From Puccinellia tenuiflora (lineage: Eukaryota > Streptophyta > Magnoliopsida > Poales > Poaceae): DNA of 64,000 bases. A model generated the notes under the pieces. That model saw only the letters and a program-made list of their open reading frames with translations. It did no database searches and was not told where the DNA came from. Shown here in pieces: positions 10,859-20,748 of this stretch; within the stretch, counting starts at the first letter, position 1; each line of letters begins with the position of its first letter. Where the stretch lies: contig QRDG01001387.1 of the NCBI GenBank assembly GCA_012064385.1, forward strand, positions 62,001 through 126,000, read 5' to 3'. A program made the position numbers and the translations under genes.

Positions 10859-11442
10859 CTAGTAGCCGTCGAAGGTGCCTTCCAGCTGGTTGTATAGGTC
10901 CCTGTAGGCTATCATGTTGTCGGCGATGGCATCACATTGCTTCATGGTTTGCTGCACGACGAGGTAGGAGTCTCCGTAGATCATGAGGTGAGTTGCGCCG
11001 TAGTTTTTGGCCATCCGCATGCCGTGGATCAGGGCCTCGTACTCTGCCTCGTTGTTGGAGGGTGTTGGGAAGTCCATCTGCAGTACATATTCAGTTTGTC
11101 GCCTTTGGGTGAGACGAGGACGACTCCGGCCCCTGCTGATCTGAACTTCTTGGACCCGTCGAAGTACATTGTCCATGCGTTGGACAAGTCGGGTATGTCT
11201 GGCAGCTGGGCCTCTATCCACTCTGTGGTGAACTCTAGAAGGACTTGAGCCTTGATTGCCTTCGGGTGCGCATACTTCAGTCCCCAGGGTCCCAACTCAA
11301 CAACCCACTTGGCAACTCGTCCTGTCATGGCTTGGTTGGTGAGGATGTCGGAGAGCCCAGAGGAGCTTACCACCATGATGGTGTGCTCGGAGAAGTAGTG
11401 GACGACCTTCCTTGATGTCATGAAGACTCCGTACGCTAGCTT
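10859..11442 (-). pseudogene. Archaeal-type RNase H (second RNase H) of Tat-type Gypsy, frameshifted
   Basis: The catalytic-site sequences WTMYFDGSK, NNEAEYEAL and MIYGDSYLV are visible, the usual D-E-D pattern of the archaeal-type RNase H that Tat-lineage elements carry between RT and integrase. The first motif lies in one frame (11421-11029) and the other two in another (11221-10859), so there is a one-base-type frame break near 11090. The segment is bounded by in-frame TAG codons at 11443-11445 and 10859-10861. It would remove RNA from RNA:DNA hybrids during reverse transcription. Confidence 0.85.
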
Positions 11443-12612
11443 CTAGTAATGCGGGTATCGCTGCTTGGAGAGGGTTAGCACCTCGCTAAGAAAGTAGACG
11501 GGTCGCTGAACAGGGTGGTTGTGCCCTTCTTCTCCTCGTTCGACGACGAGTACTGTGCTGACCACTCTGTTCGTGGCTGACACGTAGAGGTACAGCGGCT
11601 CGTTCTCCAGTGGCGCCACCAGTACTGGAGGAGTCGTGAGGGTTTTCTTGAGCTTGTCGAACGCATCTTGCGCTTCTTCTGTCCACTCGAATTTATCCGT
11701 CTTTTTCATCAGTTGGTAGAAAGGCAGGGCCTTTTCTCCCAACTTACTAATGAACCGGCTGAGAGCTGCGACTCGGCCGGCTAGGCGTTGCACTTCGTGA
11801 AGCTTGGTCGGTGCTGGCATTGCGAGTATGTTTTGCACCTTCTCAGGGTTGGCTTCGATTCCTCTTGCAGAGACGAGGTACCCGAGCAGTTCTCCGGCTG
11901 GCACGCCGAAAACACACTTGTCCGGATTCAGCTTGATCTGATACTCATTGAGTGCGGCGAAGACTTTGCGGAGGTCAGCAATTAAACTGTCCTCCGTTCG
12001 AGTGGTGATGACTATGTCGTCGACGTAGACTTGTACGATCTTTCCTATTAGCTCCTTGAGGCAGGCTTGCATCGTGCGCTGGTATGTGGCTCCAGCGTTC
12101 TTCAACCCGAAGGGCATCATTTGGTAGCAGAACACACCATGGGGTGTGATAAACGCAGTCTTCTCTTCATCTTTGACTTTCATCCTGATCTGCTGGTACC
12201 CGGAGTAGGCGTCCAGGAAGGATAGGCACGCACAGCCTGCAGTTGAGTCGATGATCTGGTATATCCGCGGAAGCGGGAAGTGGTCCTTAGGGCAGCACTT
12301 GTTAATGGCGGTGAAGTCGACGCACATGTGGAGTTTCTTCGTCTTCTTCTTCTCCACCAGGACCGGGTTCGCTACCCAGTCCGAGTCCTTGATTTCCCGG
12401 ATGAATCCGGCGTGGAGCAGCCGGTCGATTTCCTTGCTGATGGCGTCTCGTTTGGGACCCGAAAAGCGTCGCATGGTCTGCTTGACGGGTCTGGTGTCCT
12501 TGTGGACGCATAAGGAATGCTCGGCGAGTTCCCTGGGTATGCCTGGCATATCAGAAGGTTGCCAGGCGAAGATCTCCCAGTTCTCACGTAGAAACTCGAC
12601 GAGCGCGCCTTC
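11443..12612 (-). pseudogene. Reverse transcriptase and first RNase H of Tat-type Gypsy
   Basis: The ORF is open from just after the TAG at 12613-12615 to the TAG at 11443-11445. RT motifs are intact: VDFTAINKCCPKDHFPLPRI, YSGYQQIRM, FGLKNAGATYQR and the active site YVDDIVI near 12005-12030. The following RNase H region (EWTEEAQDAFDKLK, LYVSATNRVVSTVLV) lacks the Asp expected in the first motif, which fits the idea that the gypsy-type RNase H decays once an archaeal-type copy is present. It lies in the same frame as gag-protease; a single TAG separates them. Confidence 0.9.
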
Positions 12613-15600
12613 CTATGCGATAGGCAGGCTTGTCGACACCTTGACTGTCTTGCTGGCGTCCGTCGGGTGGACTTGATGGGTTCTTGTGTCGTCAGTCGTG
12701 TTGAAGGCAGATTCCTTGGCTGGTTTCTTGCGTGGCGGGAAAATGGTCTTGTCGTTGTCGACTGCCATCATCGCAAGGTGCTCTTCCATTCCGAAGAATT
12801 CAGAGATCTGGCTGAATTCATGGTCGCAGCTGTTGGAGCGGTCGAAGTCGCCGTGCACCGTGATGACGCCCTTGGGTCCAGGCATCTTGAGCATCAGATA
12901 GGCGTAGTGAGGTATCGCCATGAATCTGGCAAAGGTTGGGCGCCCGAGTATCACATGGTACTGCGACTTCCAGTCGACTACCTCGAAGTCGATCGCCTCT
13001 CTCTGGAAGTTATCGGGTGTGCCGAAGATGACGTCGAGTGTGATTGCTCCCATGGGCGTGACTGCTTGCCCTGGTACTATGCCATGGAAGGTGGTCCCTG
13101 ATGGCGCCAAGTTTGTTGTTGGCCTGTTCATTCTTCTGAGGGTGTCGGCGAAGATAATGTTGATGCCGCTGCCTCCGTCCATGAACACCTTTTTCAAGGT
13201 GTAATCCCCGATCAGAGCTTCGACTACCAGAGCGGCGTGCCCGGGTCGTGGTACCGCAGGTGGATGATCTACTCTGGAGAACGTGATCGGTGTCTCTGAC
13301 CCTCTCAGGTATTCGGGTACTGCAGGTGGGCAGGTGACAGCCTGGTAGACTTGGCGGGTGATGATCTTCTGTGTCCTATTTGAAAGGCGCCCCTTCTGTA
13401 TCATGTTGAGTTGTCCGCGTGCCGCTGGATATGCGTCAGGGGCTTCTTGCTGCGGCTGCTGCTGCGGATAAAAAGCTGCTGCTGCCTGTGCTGGGTTACC
13501 GACTGCAGGTGCGGGTGCGGGTGCTGCTTGGAGAGCCAGCTGCGCGACTGGCTGCGCTACGGGTGCTGCCTGGGGAGTCAACTGCATGGCTGGCTGAGTG
13601 ACTATCTTCTGCATTGCCTGGTATATCCTCCGTGCCTTTTTGCAGTCCTTCAACAGGTGACGGGATCCCCACTTGCCCGTTTCCGGGTTCCTGAACATGT
13701 GGTGCTTGCAGGGTTGCTCTAGCTCTTCCTCCGGAGTCAACGTGCGCCTCTGCCACTCTCGCTTGTGGCTCCCATCGCCACGGTAGGTGCTGCCACCGCT
13801 TTGGTTGAATTGCCCTTGGCTGTATTGTCGACTCTGGTCGTCGTTGCTTCGACTGTACTGCCTTGGACTGTACTGGCGATTGCTGTCGTATGCTTCGTTC
13901 TCGCGGGGGGTTTCGAATCCCGCCGCTACTAACTCTATTGAGTCATTGTCGTGGTAACGCGGCTTCTTCTTCTGGCGTCCTTCCCGCCAGTTGCTTGGTC
14001 CGGGCTCGTCTCGTGGAGTATCACGGACCGAGTCCTCTCTGTCTGCCCACTGGTTGGCTATCTTCATGAGGTCAATCATGTTTCTCGGCCGGAGCCTACC
14101 AAATTCCTCGCGGAGGTCGCGACGGTAGACGCCGTGCATGAAGGCATCCATCACCCGGTCTTCTGAGGTGGCTTCCATGGTGTTGCGGAGCAGGGTCCAT
14201 CGCTGGATGTAGGACCGGAGCGGCTCGTCCCGTCCTTGTTTGCATGCTTGGAGCTCGACGAAAGTTGTCGGCCTTGAGTATGTCCCCAGGAAGCTCTTGA
14301 CAAAGGCATCCGCGAACTCGTCCCATGTGCTGAAGGCGTCCTTGGGTTGAGTGTTGAGCCACCCGCGTGTAGATCCTGTGAGCATCAGCTGGATGTACTG
14401 CATGGCTGTAGTCGAAGTACCGCCCTGGCAACTGCAGGCTATGAGGTAGTCCTCCAGCCAGTCTCTCGGGTCTTGCTTTCCGTCGTACTTGACCGCTTCT
14501 GCCGTGAGCTTGAAGCCCTTGGGCATTCTTGTGTCGCGGATGTTGAAGCTGAAGCATGGGGCACCGCGTGGCTCGAATTCGCTATCGTCGCGGTCGTCAG
14601 CATTGGGTGTGCTGACAATCCGCTGGGTGCGGCTGCGGTCTACCGTCCTCTGCGCGATGATGTTGCGGAGGTCTTCGCCTGGCTGCGGCTGTCGCGGCTG
14701 TCTTGGAGCTGGGCCTGCGAGCGCTGCGGGTTCGCGGTCGCGGCGACCCCGATTTTCTTGCGCCCTTTCTGCTGGTGCCTTGTTCGCCAGAGCCTCTTCA
14801 ACTGCCTTGATGGACATGATTTGTTGCTTGTGGAGGAGAGCGCGGGCGTCACCCTCAGGCGGCTGCGTCAGTCGCAGGTATGTTTCGACTGCCATGAGGG
14901 CAGCTCCGGGTGTCTTGGGGACGGGTATCCCGTCCGCGTCTTCAGTCATGTATGACGACTCGAGGTTGCGGGTAATTCCGGCGCGTTCGGCCTCTGTCAT
15001 CCGGGGCACGCGGGGCCTGTGGCGCCTTGCTCCTTGCGAGACTTCTGTTGAGGCAGCAGTGAATGAGTAAGCGGCCCTCCTGGCACTCGCCGCGTCGGCC
15101 TCCTCCTTGCGTCGGAGTAGCTCGGCCTTCTCTGCGCGGAGTCGTTCGCCTTCCTTCCGCAGCAGGTACTGGACCGCCATAAGGTCCTCTCGGGGTGCGT
15201 CTGGTGGAGGGTACGTGCCCTCCTCAACGTGCTTCAGGGCTCTGATTGCCATGTCGCGGGTGATGGTGAGTCGTGTCTGATCCGGCATGACCACCTCCAG
15301 TGGATATGCGGGTTCGTCGCCGTTGGTCCGCGCCGGGCCGGTCATGTAGACTTGTGCGGGGTAAACCCGGGAAGTGGGGCTGATGCTTCCACTGCTGCTT
15401 CCTTCATCCAAGCCGTGTCGGAGTCGAAAATGGTTGCAACATGGTAGGTACCACAGTCGCCGTTGAGGTTCATTCCATGGAGTTTCGCGGCCTTCACCGC
15501 GGACGTGAGGAATGGAGTCGCTGTCGTCGACGCGGGTGCGATTGTCTTGCGGATGATCTCGCGACGCGAAGGTGTGGCCGACGTAGTCGGAGTCGATGTA

Positions 15601-16044
15601 GATCTTGGCCTTGCCCGCAACGCGACCAAGGTAGTCGGAGTAGACTTGATCCGCGCAGGGGTCACCGCCAATGCGATCTCCTTGGCAGCCGGAGGTGCGG
15701 GTGTCATGGTTGCGTTGGGCATGCTCTTCACCATGGAGGCAGTTGGCGTAGTCGAGGCGGGCGCGATCTTCACGGCAGTCAAAGACGTAATCGCCGCAGT
15801 CGCGGTAGATGCGATCACGGCAGGTGAGGACACGGTCGTTGTAGTCGTAGCAGATGCGATCTTCGCGGCAGTCGAAGACGCGGTCGCTGCACTCGCAGTA
15901 GATGCGATCTCCACGGCCGGTGAAAGCGCGGCCGACGTAGTCGATGCAGACGCGGGTGTCGTCTCCGCGCGTAGCGCGGCCACCGTAGATCGGAGTGTTC
16001 CGTAGCTGTTTATGAGGTAGTGCATGGTACCAAAGGTGATCCAC
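12613..16044 (-). CDS. gag: Gag-protease polyprotein of Tat-type Gypsy
   Basis: One long open frame of 1143 codons. The gag core lies at about residues 520-650 (DPRDWLEDYL, SFLGTYSRPTTFVELQ, EPLRSYIQRW), a Cys/His segment near 780 (CKHHMFRNP ... KDCKK) and an aspartic protease near 950-1060 with the active-site triplet as DGGSG. The first ~240 residues are Cys/Asp-rich and come from a degenerate 45-48-bp repeat. They are probably not natural gag sequence, because another frame from a better ATG (16175) covers the same bases. The frame continues into RT after one TAG. Gag would form the particle, and protease would cut the polyprotein. Confidence 0.85.
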   Translation of the reverse strand: MDHLWYHALPHKQLRNTPIYGGRATRGDDTRVCIDYVGRAFTGRGDRIYCECSDRVFDCREDRICYDYNDRVLTCRDRIYRDCGDYVFDCREDRARLDYANCLHGEEHAQRNHDTRTSGCQGDRIGGDPCADQVYSDYLGRVAGKAKIYIDSDYVGHTFASRDHPQDNRTRVDDSDSIPHVRGEGRETPWNEPQRRLWYLPCCNHFRLRHGLDEGSSSGSISPTSRVYPAQVYMTGPARTNGDEPAYPLEVVMPDQTRLTITRDMAIRALKHVEEGTYPPPDAPREDLMAVQYLLRKEGERLRAEKAELLRRKEEADAASARRAAYSFTAASTEVSQGARRHRPRVPRMTEAERAGITRNLESSYMTEDADGIPVPKTPGAALMAVETYLRLTQPPEGDARALLHKQQIMSIKAVEEALANKAPAERAQENRGRRDREPAALAGPAPRQPRQPQPGEDLRNIIAQRTVDRSRTQRIVSTPNADDRDDSEFEPRGAPCFSFNIRDTRMPKGFKLTAEAVKYDGKQDPRDWLEDYLIACSCQGGTSTTAMQYIQLMLTGSTRGWLNTQPKDAFSTWDEFADAFVKSFLGTYSRPTTFVELQACKQGRDEPLRSYIQRWTLLRNTMEATSEDRVMDAFMHGVYRRDLREEFGRLRPRNMIDLMKIANQWADREDSVRDTPRDEPGPSNWREGRQKKKPRYHDNDSIELVAAGFETPRENEAYDSNRQYSPRQYSRSNDDQSRQYSQGQFNQSGGSTYRGDGSHKREWQRRTLTPEEELEQPCKHHMFRNPETGKWGSRHLLKDCKKARRIYQAMQKIVTQPAMQLTPQAAPVAQPVAQLALQAAPAPAPAVGNPAQAAAAFYPQQQPQQEAPDAYPAARGQLNMIQKGRLSNRTQKIITRQVYQAVTCPPAVPEYLRGSETPITFSRVDHPPAVPRPGHAALVVEALIGDYTLKKVFMDGGSGINIIFADTLRRMNRPTTNLAPSGTTFHGIVPGQAVTPMGAITLDVIFGTPDNFQREAIDFEVVDWKSQYHVILGRPTFARFMAIPHYAYLMLKMPGPKGVITVHGDFDRSNSCDHEFSQISEFFGMEEHLAMMAVDNDKTIFPPRKKPAKESAFNTTDDTRTHQVHPTDASKTVKVSTSLPIA

Positions 16045-16175
16045 GTACCTTCACTCAGTTCAGCGTACGCCGAGCGATGAGCCGGCGGGTGGCTGACGTA
16101 CTCGAGGGAGCTGGACCGGATTGGCTCCTTGGTGCGGGCGTCGGTCTTCAAGGTTGATGGAGCCGGAGCAACCAT
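15342..16175 (-). CDS. 5'-proximal ORF overlapping gag, low-complexity Ala/Ser/Thr
   Basis: The first ATG after the PBS (16175, context accatgg) opens 277 codons in a frame different from the gag ORF. The first ~70 residues look like ordinary protein (EPIRSSSLEYVSHP, WITFGTMHYL). Then comes an Ala/Thr/Ser repeat, then NGDCGTYHVATIFDSD. The typical gag continuation (EVVMPDQTRLTITRDMAIRA) is in the gag frame just downstream, so the simplest reading is that this is the true N-terminus of gag and a frame change near 15345-15380 separates the two. A real overlapping frame cannot be excluded. Confidence 0.5.
   Translation of the reverse strand: MVAPAPSTLKTDARTKEPIRSSSLEYVSHPPAHRSAYAELSEGTWITFGTMHYLINSYGTLRSTVAALRAETTPASASTTSAALSPAVEIASTASAATASSTAAKIASATTTTTVSSPAVIASTATAAITSLTAVKIAPASTTPTASMVKSMPNATMTPAPPAAKEIALAVTPARIKSTPTTLVALRARPRSTSTPTTSATPSRREIIRKTIAPASTTATPFLTSAVKAAKLHGMNLNGDCGTYHVATIFDSDTAWMKEAAVEASAPLPGFTPHKST
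15755..15955. repeat. Degenerate 45-48-bp tandem repeat in the gag 5' region
   Basis: On the plus strand tgcgatc...gcagtcg...gtcg...gta recurs about four times. In the minus-strand gag frame it gives DRIYCECSDRVFDC, DRICYDYNDRVLTC and DRIYRDCGDYVFDC; in the overlapping frame it gives repeated AVEIAS/TAAKIAS/AVIAS blocks. Confidence 0.75.
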
Positions 16176-16195
16176 GGTTCCAACGCTCGTTCTTT

Positions 16196-16211
16196 CCCAC
16201 AGACGGCGCCA
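16196..16211 (-). promoter_or_regulatory. Primer binding site of Tat-type Gypsy
   Basis: The minus strand reads tggcgccgtctgtggg, two bases inside the 5' LTR. The first eight bases match the 3' end expected for plant tRNA-Asp; the rest diverges from it. Confidence 0.7.
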
Positions 16212-16213
16212 AT

Positions 16214-16685
16214 TGACGAGGTTAGGACTCGGCAAATCCCTGGGTTGAGCACCCCGGGTTGATTGAGGGGGAGAGAGATGAGCGCTGGTGATCACGACGG
16301 CTAACAGGCGAGGTTTTACCCAGGTTCAGGCTCCCGGAGGATAACACCCTACTTCCTGCTTGTTTGGTATTGATGTTGAGCGTGGCTACAATGGCGAGAT
16401 GGCAATCTCGCTAGGGTTTGAGATGGCGGCTATGAGTTGGTGTTTGCTAGTTTCTTAGTTACCCTAGACGAGGGACCCTCCCAGCCTTTATATGATAGGC
16501 TGGGTCTCGGGTGAACGGTGCCGATGGCACTTACAGGACGATCAAGGTTGATGACCTAACGTCGACTATCTTGGGCCGCACGTCGTCCTTCTTGGGCCTT
16601 CCCTGGACCCTCGCCATAGGATTGATGGACTCGGCGTGACCCAGGTATCACCACCGTGGGGTAGTCAAAGAGTAACCCCACGACA
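16214..16685 (-). repeat. 5' LTR of Tat-type Gypsy (minus orientation)
   Basis: 472 bp, same ends as 3273-3744; I count about three substitutions between them. The TATA-like hairpin is at 16480-16504. Confidence 0.95.
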
Positions 16686-16690
16686 TTGGG
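16686..16690. repeat. Target site duplication ttggg (right)
   Basis: Identical to 3268-3272. The interrupted Tekay-like internal sequence resumes directly after it. Confidence 0.95.
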
Positions 16691-16893
16691 CAAAGTTCAT
16701 TTTTGTCTATCACTTTAAGCTATCTTCTATTCTTTCCGCCGCATCGACATGTCATGTTGGTTATCCTAAGTCCGCAACAAGGAAGATCATCGTGGGATCG
16801 AGAAGATTGTTGAAGTTAAGAGTTGCCATGTTTCCCTCATCCCTCTTCCTACTCTAGAATCTCGGGACGAGATTCCTGTAAGGGGGGTAGATT
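16691..16893 (+). mobile_element. 3' end of Tekay/Del-like internal region with PPT
   Basis: A perfect 8-bp inverted repeat GAATCTCG/CGAGATTC with a 3-nt loop (16857-16875) is followed by the purine-rich gtaaggggggtagatt (16878-16893) directly before the LTR. I know this palindrome-plus-PPT layout from the 3' ends of Tekay/Del-lineage elements. No chromodomain or integrase remains. Confidence 0.75.
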
Positions 16894-19800
16894 TGTAACA
16901 GCCCCAGTTTGGTACCCTAAAATATGGGACAAATTTTCACTTTTTCCTTGTAAACATTGCATCATGGCATCCATTTAAAGTGCTAATTTAAAATAAAGCA
17001 AGTTTGGAAAGCAATTAAGAGGAAACAAATCCAAATCCCAAAAATCTCCAACCTCAATGCAATTGCTCAACTTGGTGAAACCAAATTAATTTGCACTTCC
17101 AAATTGTTCAGGAAGTTCCAAGTTTAATTATTATAACAAATTGTCAAAGTCCAATTATTGACAAGCAAAGATAAAAATCCAAAAATTCAAAATAAAATTA
17201 TGGGGTGCTTCCTTGTTATATTATGAGCCTCCATGAATAATTTCATCATTTTTGGAAATGCTTAAGTGCTCCAAATAAATGCATTATGCAATTTATCAAA
17301 ATGACCATATTGCAACAATATGAATAAATTTGAATCTAAACAATTTATTCGGAACACCAATTTTTGTGGAGCTTCCTCATGACATGGGGAGCCTACATGA
17401 ATTTTTCCAGAATTTCTAAAATTGCTTAAATGGCTCATTTAAATAGCTAAAACCCTGCTATTTTAAAAATCAGAAAATGGATTTTAGACAGGGGTTTTTT
17501 TGCAAAAGAGTTGTCCTCTTCCTCCACTGTGGTGACAGGGCCAGCGCCCATGCCGCTCTGCCGCCGCGCCCCTCCCTGTGCCGCTCAATGCCGTGGCCCC
17601 CTGGGGATAAGGAGGCCCCCGACCGTCGCCACCTGCTCCCATCTCTCTCCTCTCCCCGTTCCTCCCCTTTTTCCGGATCGACAGCCACCCTAGCTTCCCC
17701 GTGCTGCCGCCGCGGAGCCGACGCCGTCGCCGTCAAATCGCCGCCGATTGAAGCTTCCCCGGAGCGAGCCGAGACCGCCATCTGCTCCGCCTCATCGTCA
17801 GCTTCCTCCACGCCGACGGAATCGTCCTCGGGTCGCGCGAATCGTCTCCGTCGTTCGCTTCCCTCTTCCTCTGGCCGCCGTTGAGCCGCAGCCTTCCCGC
17901 GCAAATCGCCGTCGTCTCCGACATCCTCCGTCTTCGTCGAGCACCCACACGCAACCGAGGTGAGCTCCGCGTCCTTTTGGATTTCTCCTGCTTCCCCTCC
18001 CTCTCCCCTTGCCTCACCGCCGTCTGACGTCGCCTTTGTCGCCGTTGCCCGTGTGCGGCCTGGGCACCGGCCTGTCCGGCCAGGAGGCCGGCTGGCTCGG
18101 GCAGGTGCCCGGCCTTGCTCTCGGCCTGGGCCGGCCAAAAGGCCGGCAGCTTCAGGCCCATGCCCGTCCTGGGCTCCGGTCTTGGCCGGCCGGGAGGCCG
18201 GCTGTCTCCGAGAGGAAACCGGCCTGGTGCCCGGTCTGGGCCGGCCAGGAGGTCGGCCGCCTCAGACATAGGCCCGGCCTAGAAACCGGCATGGGCCGAT
18301 CTGGGGGCCGGCCCAACAGTAAAATATGTTAATTAATTAAAATAAAATAATTAATAACTATTTAAATATTGCTCCAATTTTAGCAAATAAAATACCAAAT
18401 TGTTCAGAAAACGAACTCTACATGTTAGAATACTTGTAATGGTCTTTTGAAATTATATTCTTGTTGTTTTCCTAAGAATTCCTAAAATGGCATAAATAAT
18501 ACCAAATTTGGGAAAATCATAACTTGTTAAATAATTAACCAAAAATTGTAAATAAAATACCAATGTGATCAGCACTTCAAATGCTATCAAACCATGCTAA
18601 TATCAAATCATGATCACAAATTTTTCCTTTGAAGTTATTCTTAATTTGATTAAAGGAATTAAATTCAAAATAATTATTTAATTCACTATTTATTCATCGA
18701 TAATTGGAAAATTACAAATAAGGTACCAAAACGATCAGAAGAACAACACCTATCCGTTCATATCATGTTCATGCATATTTAAGCCACTCTTTAGCATTGT
18801 AATAATTTATAAGCAATGAGGACATTAAGTTAAATATGGGGTTGCTTCCAAATAATTTCACTAATTATTTGGCACTCCATTTAATATTGCTATTTAAATT
18901 ATATGATAATACCAATGCATCAAATTGACATGTCATCATGATTGAGAATTGCACTTTGTCTTCGTGTTATTTATTTGTTCTTCTATGATTGTCTGGGTAT
19001 CGATATATTTAGGAGTCGAGGGTAACCCTACCTACCCCGACGAGCAGTACTACACGCCCCGTCAGCAAGGCAAGAGATAACCTAACCTTCTTGGCATCTA
19101 GCATCCTACTGTTTTATAAACTTATTTTATCCAGCATAATATTGCATTCGATTCTATGTCAATTTTGGTCAATACTAGAGTATCCTATGAATGCATGTTT
19201 TCCCCGAACCAATACATGTTTCCCTACCTATGAACCATAGGTTTGATGTGTTGGCCGGAGACAAATATATAATTTTTGTACTTATATACATAGCCATGCT
19301 CAGTCGAATGCTTAGCTGTCCGTTATTAATTTTCCGTGATTATGAAATTGTTGGAATGTTCGGACAAGGTGGAGGATGCTTGTGGTACTCAATTAAATTG
19401 TTTAAAGGCGTGGATGAGTTGCCATCTGGGGATGGTGTTTTGCCTCATTCTTGCCGCCTAGGCTGATAGTGCTTTTAGCTAGAACCAAGAACCGAGCGTG
19501 CTTCCAATGGTGGGGACATATGGAATCCCCTTTAACCGAATAATTTGTGCGGGCGTATCCAAGGGTCCTCTAGTTTGCTATTTCCATTTGCGTGTGAGTG
19601 TGTGAGTGGAAAAAGAACGATGAGGATGGTGGTGTTTAGGATGTGGCGATGGGGGCAGGGGCTGAAATAGGCTGGGTAAACTTGTCCTGTCGCCACGATG
19701 ACCCTTGGATAGTCTCATACATTGTAAAGGTTTAACCGCGCCCGCCCTACCGGCTTTCCAAGGAAGAGAGCTAATTGATCAGGTAAGGGGTCGGACGGTA

Positions 19801-20748
19801 CCGGTGGGTAAATTAGTACACCCCTGCAGGGTTAATCTTTTCGAAAAGCCGTGTCCACGGTTATCGACAAATCTTGGGAAAGGTGGATTAGCTCATAGAA
19901 AAGTATAACCTAATTAATTAAAATTTGGCAGCTAAAGGTTGCAACTCAACGTGTGTTTAAAAGGTTCATTTCCTCGAGGGTGATTCGAGGGAGAGCCTTT
20001 TGGTGGAGATGAGAGGTTCTGACTACAAATTGGTTCAAGGTGAACTGAAGATGAAAAGTTGCTATCTGATCCCCTTTATGAAAAACATTCTGAGTAGTCG
20101 ATGCCATGAGTCTTTTATATCTTAGGAAAAGGAAAACTAGCTTTATGCAAAATAGCTACTATACAGCTTTAGAGCCTCCATCATCATTGGGCCTATATCG
20201 CCCTACTAAACTTGCGAGTACGTCGTACTCAGTCTCTCTTTGCTGCGTTTATACTTTGTTTCAGATGAGGACGACACCGAGCCGACAGGTGGTTTCTTCT
20301 TGGACATCGACAAGTAGTTTGGGGTTCCCAGGTGGCAGCTTGGGACGTCAGAACAAGCTGGCTGGGTTTATGTTTATCTGTAGGCCTCTTAGGCCATATT
20401 TTGGATCTTGTTGTTAAACAACACTACTTCGCTTCCGCGTGATGTAATGATGGGTCTGTGAACCCTGGGTGTGATTTGTATCTTTCTCATATATGAGTTG
20501 CTATATGATCTCTTTGTGTCATAGAGTCTGTGATGTGCCAGTTGTTCCGCAGTCTTGATCTCTCTATTATGCATGATAGCTATGTCTGAGCTTATGGCAT
20601 GATCGAAGTGTTGCGTTGCCGATGATCCATTCCGAGCACGCCTGCCAAAGGTTTTGGCCTGGGATTGGTAAACCCAGTAACCTTCGATTGTGTAGCATGA
20701 CCGGTTGCACATAGCGTCATTGTATAGTTCTGGGGTCGGGGCGCTACA
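16894..20748 (+). repeat. Complete 3.86 kb LTR of Tekay/Del-like element, shared by two internal regions
   Basis: It begins tgtaacagcccc and ends ggggcgctaca, near-inverted termini. It is preceded by a PPT (16878-16893) and followed by a PBS (20752-20763), so it is the 3' LTR of the left copy and the 5' LTR of the right copy. It contains a GC-rich stretch (17500-18315) between AT-rich arms; ORFs there on both strands (17470-18332) arise from the base composition and show no family motif. Confidence 0.88.
18055..18315. repeat. Cluster of GGCCGGCC-type palindromes inside the LTR
   Basis: Several short palindromes of the type ggccggcc followed by aggaggccggc or aaaaggccggc occur in about 260 bp, with intervening ctgggc/cggcctg blocks. 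Adjacent copies can pair as strong hairpins. Confidence 0.7.

Larger units (their letters stand above)
3273..16685 (-). mobile_element. Complete Tat-lineage Gypsy retrotransposon with antisense genes
   Basis: A 13.4 kb element bounded by 472-bp direct LTRs (3273-3744, 16214-16685) with TG...CA ends and a 5-bp target duplication ttggg. It reads on the minus strand: LTR, PBS (16196-16211), gag-protease (16044 to 12613), RT, RNase H, archaeal-type RNase H, integrase (to 9439), tandem array (8543-9262), a long 3' region carrying plus-strand genes, PPT (3745-3759), LTR. The second, archaeal-type RNase H between RT and IN and the long 3' region with antisense ORFs are hallmarks of the Tat lineage (established knowledge). 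LTRs differ by about 3 substitutions by eye, so the insertion is recent. Gag-pol carries three in-frame TAG codons, a frameshift and a frame-changing deletion, so this copy is not autonomous. Confidence 0.92.

Noticed and set aside
10859..12615. Stop codon reassignment of TAG
   Set aside because: Nuclear plant genes use TAG as stop; other elements in the window also carry TAA or TAG breaks consistent with decay.
14347..15070. Plus-strand ORFs of about 200 codons opposite gag
   Set aside because: Shadows of the gag reading frame in GC-rich sequence; no motif or start context, unlike the spliced antisense gene.
15441..16005. Plus-strand ORFs of 128-180 codons opposite gag
   Set aside because: They are translations of the 45-48-bp repeat on the non-coding strand; Val/Ala or Arg/Gly low complexity.
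17470..18332. Overlapping ORFs of 100-222 codons on both strands
   Set aside because: They lie in the GC-rich leader of an LTR, are Arg/Pro/Ala-rich in every frame and show no domain motif.
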